The notes under the pieces: model-generated | The model's database searches: none | Told to the model about the DNA's origin: nothing | What the model saw: the letters and a program-made list of their open reading frames with translations, nothing else | Origin: Streptomyces albireticuli | Lineage (GTDB): Bacteria > Actinomycetota > Actinomycetes > Streptomycetales > Streptomycetaceae | NCBI RefSeq assembly: GCF_002192455.1 | Contig: NZ_CP021744.1 | Span: 8,080,418-8,144,417 of the forward strand | DNA length: 64,000 bases | Direction: 5' to 3' | Shown here: piece by piece, positions 63,866 through 64,000 of the stretch | How positions within the stretch are numbered: position 1 is the first letter of the stretch | Layout of the letters: the number at the start of each line of letters is the position of its first letter | Position numbers and translations under genes: made by a program

Positions 63866-64000
63866 GCCCGGCCCCGGGGCGGTGCGGCGGGGAGGTGCGG
63901 GGCAGCCCGATGTAGGCCATGCGGGAGGCGGCCATCTCCGTGGTCCACCGCTCCGCCATCGCGTACCGCTGCCGGGGGTGGTCTCCGCCATCCGCACCCC
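63866..64000 (-). CDS. 3' end of an upstream gene (partial)
   Basis: Entering from the right edge, the leftward frame reads RYAMAERWTTEMAASRMAYI and GLPRTSPPHRPGA, ending at a TGA overlapping the KAS III ATG (ATGA) if one base is adjusted. It looks like the C-terminus of a co-transcribed gene, but too little is present to identify it. Confidence 0.4.

Overview
The window is very G+C-rich DNA with strong G/C bias at third codon positions, GTG/ATG starts and families typical of Streptomyces (DUF574 methyltransferase, XRE/TPR regulator, e9imm-like protein, DUF6907, pRiA4b ORF-3, actinobacterial PKS). I infer a Streptomyces or close relative. The many truncated genes, insertion-sequence scraps, toxin/immunity genes and plasmid-like fragments suggest an accessory region: a chromosome arm or a large linear plasmid.

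Layout. 1-6.9 kb: a leftward type I PKS gene (CoA-ligase/ACP loading unit, then KS-AT-DH-KR-ACP) that runs off the left edge. 7-13 kb: small accessory genes, a truncated PCMT-like methyltransferase and immunity-like fragments. 13-19.9 kb: a leftward, translationally coupled operon (resolvase-like protein, DUF574 methyltransferase, 52-aa peptide, ATPase/TauD fusion, small membrane protein, EEP hydrolase, two glycosyltransferases). Diverging from it at 20.0-25.7 kb is a rightward operon: XRE/TPR regulator, YdcF, WbqC, a 19-codon ORF with a good ribosome binding site, radical SAM enzyme, APH-like kinase, PCMT-like methyltransferase. This second operon is the best candidate for an undescribed peptide-modification system.

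26-46 kb is a mosaic: transposase scraps, a 170-bp duplication, an enolase paralog, a sigma factor with a partner protein, a MazEF-like toxin-antitoxin pair, a 244-bp IS21-like miniature element with target duplication, a dead IS630 copy and a truncated ABC exporter. 46-50 kb: a secreted NucA/NucB-type DNase with a SUKH immunity gene, then a helix-turn-helix gene fused by deletion to a third PCMT fragment. 50-55 kb: a possible two-repeat CRISPR remnant, a monooxygenase-like protein, a secreted transglycosylase with a structured leader, and repeat-rich DNA. 55.7-64 kb: a lipid/polyketide locus (fatty acid desaturase, DUF2156 aminoacyl-transferase-like gene, class II tRNA-like gene, TetR regulator with two operators, DinB-like protein, KAS II and KAS III) that continues past the right edge.

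Many otherwise well-conserved genes carry single-base frameshifts in G/C runs, and several carry in-frame TAG/TAA codons one C-to-T change from glutamine. The frameshifts are most simply explained by homopolymer errors in the assembly, though real decay is plausible in the mosaic part. Coordinates near these sites are approximate.
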